Of a DNA stretch of 64,000 bases, positions 59,987 to 64,000 are shown in pieces. Within the stretch, counting starts at the first letter, position 1; each line of letters opens with the position of its first letter. Source of the DNA: Archegozetes longisetosus. Lineage: Eukaryota > Arthropoda > Arachnida > Sarcoptiformes > Trhypochthoniidae. The stretch is taken from NCBI GenBank assembly GCA_018873245.2, contig JAEMBT020000008.1, positions 11,611,172-11,675,171 of the forward strand, written 5' to 3'. Made by a program: the position numbers and the translations under genes. Below the pieces are notes generated by a model. The model was not told where the DNA came from. It was given only the letters and a program-made list of their open reading frames with translations, and searched no databases.

Positions 59987-61827
59987 ATGTCCAAATCAAA
60001 TACAATACGAATTGAAGTGAACGATGTTTTGGAAGAACTAAAACAAGAAAATAATAGACTTTCAAAACAATTGCTGTTCGCCGAAAAGTGTCTGAAATTA
60101 TTTGAAAAATTTAGAAATTGTTTAAATAGTTTCAATAATAATTGTAAATGTATGACAAACTGTAATAATAGACTAATTTACAATGACTTGGACAACCAAT
60201 ACAAATGTATTTCTGAACAATATGAGAAACAAACCAATAATAATGAAAAAGCGATTAATGGAAACAAAACTAATAGTGAGGTATTAAATAAACGAAAAGT
60301 TAAACCAGAAACAATTAATGATAGCGATGAGAATTATAGCGATAATGACTCTAATGAAGAACTAAGGGATCAAAGTTTCAATTCTAATGAAGATTTTCTT
60401 AATTTAAGTTCAAATAAAGACCACATTAAGAATGGTTTTGATTCGCGTGAGTCTCGTATTTGAGAAAGTTATTGATTGATTGTTGTTTAAATAAAAAACT
60501 TATTTGTATTTATTCTTTTATTTTAGATTATAGTATAGTTCGACATAAGAACACAAATAACATTTGTCAATACATATGTAATTACAAGTATTGTGATTTT
60601 AAATGTACGCGAAATGTAAACAAAATGGAAACACATGTCAGAAAATTTCATATCAATAGAATTTTAAGCACTTGTTTTGTATGTGAACAACAGTTTTGGA
60701 TTCCTTGTCATTTGTCGAGTCATATAAAAGAGACTCACGAACAAGTCTATGACAAGAGCAGCCAAAAGTTTAAATGTACTTATGATCAATGCAAGTGTCA
60801 GTTCAATAGGTTTAGTGATTTAGTATTTCATAGAAATAGACATTTTGGTGAAAAATCGTTCAAATGTTCTGATGATTATCCGTCTTGTGAATGGACTTTC
60901 TTTACATTAGGAGAATTAAGGTTTGACTCTTGGATAACTTTATTGAAATCAAATTGAATCAATTTGCAAGATATGAAATCTATTATAGAAATCATCAGTT
61001 ATCCCACTCGAAAGAAACCTTTTTTGCATGTGATTGGAATGGATGCGGAAAACGGTTCAAAATCAAGAAAACTTTAAGTATTATTAGTTAGCCTTGTTCT
61101 AATTTTGAGATTTTAGTTAGTTAACTTGTTTCAGATATCCACAAGATGATACATACGGGTGATAAACCATTTGCGTGCGAATGGCCAGGCTGTGATGCCA
61201 AGTGTGTTACGAAAAGTGTGCTCAAAGTTCATCATTTGACTCATATAGGATTGAAAAAATTTCGATGCAGTTGGCCAGAATGCGGCAAAATGTTTATGTG
61301 ATTAGAACTTCAAATAGAACTATCTGAATGAAAAATTAATATTAAATCAAATTCTAATCTGTAGGACAAGTGGACATCTAACAAATCATAACAAAACACA
61401 TACTAATGATAAGCGTTTCGCATGCGAGTGGCCGGGTTGTGATGCCAGGTCTATATGACAATCAAATTAATTGCTCACATCATAATCTGATCATTTGATA
61501 TGATATCAATGATATCTATAGATTCATAAATGCGTCTAAACTTACGAGACATAAGTTAGTACATAAAGCTGAGGGAGACATTCTTTGTTATTGGCCTCAA
61601 TGTAGCAGCAGATTTAAAACTAAAGGTTATCTAAACATCTGTTTGCCTGCATTTTCACAAAAGTTTATGCCGTTTATTCTTTATTTTCAGAATCATTAAA
61701 AGTTCATTTAATGTCGCATAAAGGAGAGAAACCAATTAAATGTGAAGGAATTGGTTGTGACATGAGATTCATTGATAGGAAGCAAATGAGAAAACATTTC
61801 AGACGAAAACATACTTCCAAACAATAA
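59987..61827 (+). CDS. C2H2 zinc-finger protein 3 of the array
   Basis: Exons 59987-60446, 60527-60920, 60989-61077, 61135-61297, 61365-61448, 61522-61625 and 61691-61827, all GT-AG and in phase. The N-terminal coil is almost identical in DNA to gene 4 over the first 230 bp. Fingers: CNYKYC, CFVC, CTYDQC, CSDDYPSC (one extra residue), CDWNGC, CEWPGC, CSWPEC, CEWPGC, CYWPQC and CEGIGC. The ninth knuckle reads CSSRFKTK with its first half intact. It has one more intron than gene 2, splitting the finger at 61448/61522, a position shared with gene 4. Probable nucleic-acid-binding factor; target unknown. Confidence 0.83.
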
Positions 61828-62022
61828 GTCTTTATTGTGACTACTCATCAAAATTTTTAGTGATTTTGAGAAACTCGATCAGGTCGTGTTTCATCAAATC
61901 ACTTCTCTTTAAATCAATGAGTGATAAAAATAATTTGAGGACATTTTTCAAAAGATTTTTGTTTTCTGTAAGTTTAGTCAAATGAAAGTATATTTTTCAA
62001 TAAAGTTTGAATAATTATTTAC

Positions 62023-62034
62023 GAAACAGTCCCT
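62023..62034 (+). promoter_or_regulatory. Conserved upstream motif GAAACAGTCCCT, gene 4
   Basis: 128 bp before the ATG of gene 4, followed by AAATATTTACTT as in gene 2. Confidence 0.5.
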
Positions 62035-62150
62035 TAAAAGGACAAATATTTACTTTATGTTCCAATTGACGTTAATTTGACCTCATGTTTAGTTAATTTG
62101 ATTAAAACCGAATTAAATTTATTGTCAGTTTTATTATTGCAATCAATAAA

Positions 62151-64000
62151 ATGTCCAAATCAAATACAGTACGAATTGAAGTGAACGATGTTTTGGAAGA
62201 ACTAAAACAAGAAAATAATAGACTTTCAAAACAATTGCTGTTCGCCGAAAAGTGTCTGAAATTATTTGAAAAATTTAGAAATTGTTTAAATAGTTTCAAT
62301 AATAATTGTAAATGTATGACAAACTGTAATAATAGACTAATTTACAATGACTTGGACAACCAATACAAATGTATTTCCGATCAACACGAGAAACAGATGG
62401 CAAATAATGTCAAAAAAATTGATGAAAACTTTAAACAATTTAATAAAAGTTTACTAAATAAATTAGAAGTTAATAAAAGAATAAAAAGACCAAAAATTAA
62501 ACCTAAAATAAAACTCAAAATTATTAACGATAGTGATCACAATCATAACAATGACTCAAACGAAGAATCAGCAAATCGAAGATTTGATGCAAACGAGGGA
62601 TTTGCTTAATTCAAGTTTAAATAAGGACCACATTAAAAGTGGTTTTGATTCGCGTAAGATTTCTATAATTAAAAGGATTTTTATCGTTCCTTATACTTAA
62701 ATGAATAATTGTCGCTTTTGTTTTGTTTCAGATTATAGTATGACTCGACATAAGAACACAAATAAAATCTCTTATTATTTCTGTAATTATAATTATTGCG
62801 AATTCAAATGTACGCTAAAAGAGAAAATTGAGAGACATATTAAAAAATATCATATAAACAAAACTCTAATCAATTGTAATGAATGCGATCAACTGTTTTG
62901 GACGCACAAACAGATGATAAATCATATCAAAGAAAGTCACGAACAAATATTTGACAAAAGCAGTCAAAAGTTCAAATGCACTTACAATCAATGCAAGTGT
63001 CAGTTTAATCTCTATAACAGACTTTTGATTCATAGAAACAGACATTTTGGTGAAAAATCATTCAAATGTTCTGATGATTATCCGTCGTGTAAATGGACTT
63101 TCTTTACATTAGGAGAGTTGAGGTTTCATTTTCGATTGAATATTTTTCATGTTAAGAAGCATGAACAATAATGATTGTATTGTAGGAATCATCAGTTGTG
63201 GTCGCATAATACAGAAAAACCTTTTGTATGCGATTGGAACGGGTGTGGACAGCAGTTCAAACTGAGGAATCTTTTAGGTATTTCTTATTTTACAACCTGT
63301 TTATGATTTGGTTATGTTTATTGACTTGTTTTATTTGGATTAGAATCTCATAAGCTTTTACATACGGGTCAACAGCCATTCAGATGCGAGTGGCCTGGTT
63401 GTGAAATGACGTTTCTTAGAAAAAGGGCACTCGATGTCCACCGATCGAGTCATATTGGGTTAAAAACATTCCGGTGTGATTGGCCTGAATGTGGACATGT
63501 GTATAGGTAAATGAAGCATAAGATGGCTCTAATTTGAGTGTTATAAGATCTCGACCCACTCACAACTGATTAATATCCGAAACTGAAAAAAATGTTTAAT
63601 TTCTATTTAAAGGACAAATGGCAATCTGAAGTTACATTATTACACGCACACTAATCAAAAGCCCTATGCCTGTGAATGGCCCGGCTGTGATGCCAGGTCT
63701 ATATAATCTAAATAATATTTATATTCAATGTGTTACCCAATATTTGACATTCAATAGATTTACATCTAACTCGAGTCTAACTCGACATAAATCTGTGCAT
63801 AAGGTCGAAGCCGAATTCGCTTGTTATTGGCCCCAATGTGGAAAGCGATTTAAGGCTAAAGGTTTGTTTGAAACTTTTAATATTGGTGGCATGATCAATA
63901 TCAATATTTTCAGGCTCTTTAAAAGTTCACATAATGTCACATAAAGGAGAGAAACCGTTCAAATGTGAAGCAATCGGTTGTGACATGAGATTTGTCGACA
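62151..64000 (+). pseudogene. C2H2 zinc-finger gene 4 of the array, frameshift in exon 1, runs off the window
   Basis: Exons 62151-62658 (approximate end at the GTAAG donor), 62732-63122, 63186-63277, 63344-63506, 63613-63696, 63758-63861 and 63914 onward. Compared with gene 3, one extra G in the GGG run at 62597-62599 shifts the frame after the coil and linker. The product stops at codon 153, before any finger. Downstream exons, splice sites and fingers (CNYNYC, CDWNGC, CEWPGC, CDWPEC, CYWPQC, CEAIGC) remain intact, so the loss is recent or the extra base is a sequencing error. If the base is wrong, the gene is an ordinary member with about ten fingers. Confidence 0.72.

Overview
The window is nuclear DNA of an animal. 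It is AT-rich, its genes carry short (about 50-80 bp) GT-AG introns, and it is full of DNA transposons of the pogo, Tc1/mariner and PIF/Harbinger types. The single-copy-type genes are a chemoreceptor of the insect/arachnid gustatory-receptor type, an NRF-6-like (nose resistant to fluoxetine) acyltransferase, and TFIIIA-like C2H2 fingers of the C-E-W-P-G-C type. TTAGG-type repeats are also present. Together these suggest an arthropod, most likely a mite or other chelicerate. That placement is inference; no rRNA or mitochondrial marker is present.

Layout. 1-4157 is gene-poor, with a hAT-like MITE. 4158-5285 is a gustatory-receptor-like gene. 5983-6052 is a degenerate TTAGG-type array. 6393-28381 is a large inverted duplication: a 7.27 kb arm (6393-13660), a 7.45 kb spacer (13661-21111) and a nearly identical inverted arm (21112-28381). 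Each arm carries a complete ten-exon NRF-6-like gene. The right copy (22605-27975) can be spliced into an unbroken 703-codon frame. The left copy (6799-12171, minus) has lost one T in exon 5 and stops at codon 300. The spacer holds a decayed LINE (minus), a second inverted LINE fragment flush with the arm edge, and a complete but dead pogo/Tigger element that also encodes a PHD-like finger.

28382-35772 is a transposon graveyard: a truncated Tc1, an internally deleted mariner, a nearly complete Harbinger with both its proteins, and a long-TIR MITE with another MITE inserted in its own TIR. 36611-39701 is a compact intronless block of six small unrecognised genes (two HTH, two small membrane, one coiled-coil, one unknown), each carrying frameshifts except one. 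It looks unlike the neighbouring host genes and may be a relic of a virus or selfish element. 40438-54650 is transposon-on-transposon: a DD38E Tc1-type element, a four-part nest at 44.8-47.9 kb, a palindromic hairpin, and a 5.6 kb DDE/SWIM element with about 265-bp TIRs that itself received two MITE-type insertions and a solo LTR.

55753-64000 is a tandem array of four paralogous zinc-finger genes, all on the plus strand, the last running off the window. They share an N-terminal acidic coiled-coil domain, intron positions and a conserved upstream motif. The functional host content is therefore the receptor, one intact NRF-6-like gene and the zinc-finger array; the rest is repeats and mobile DNA.
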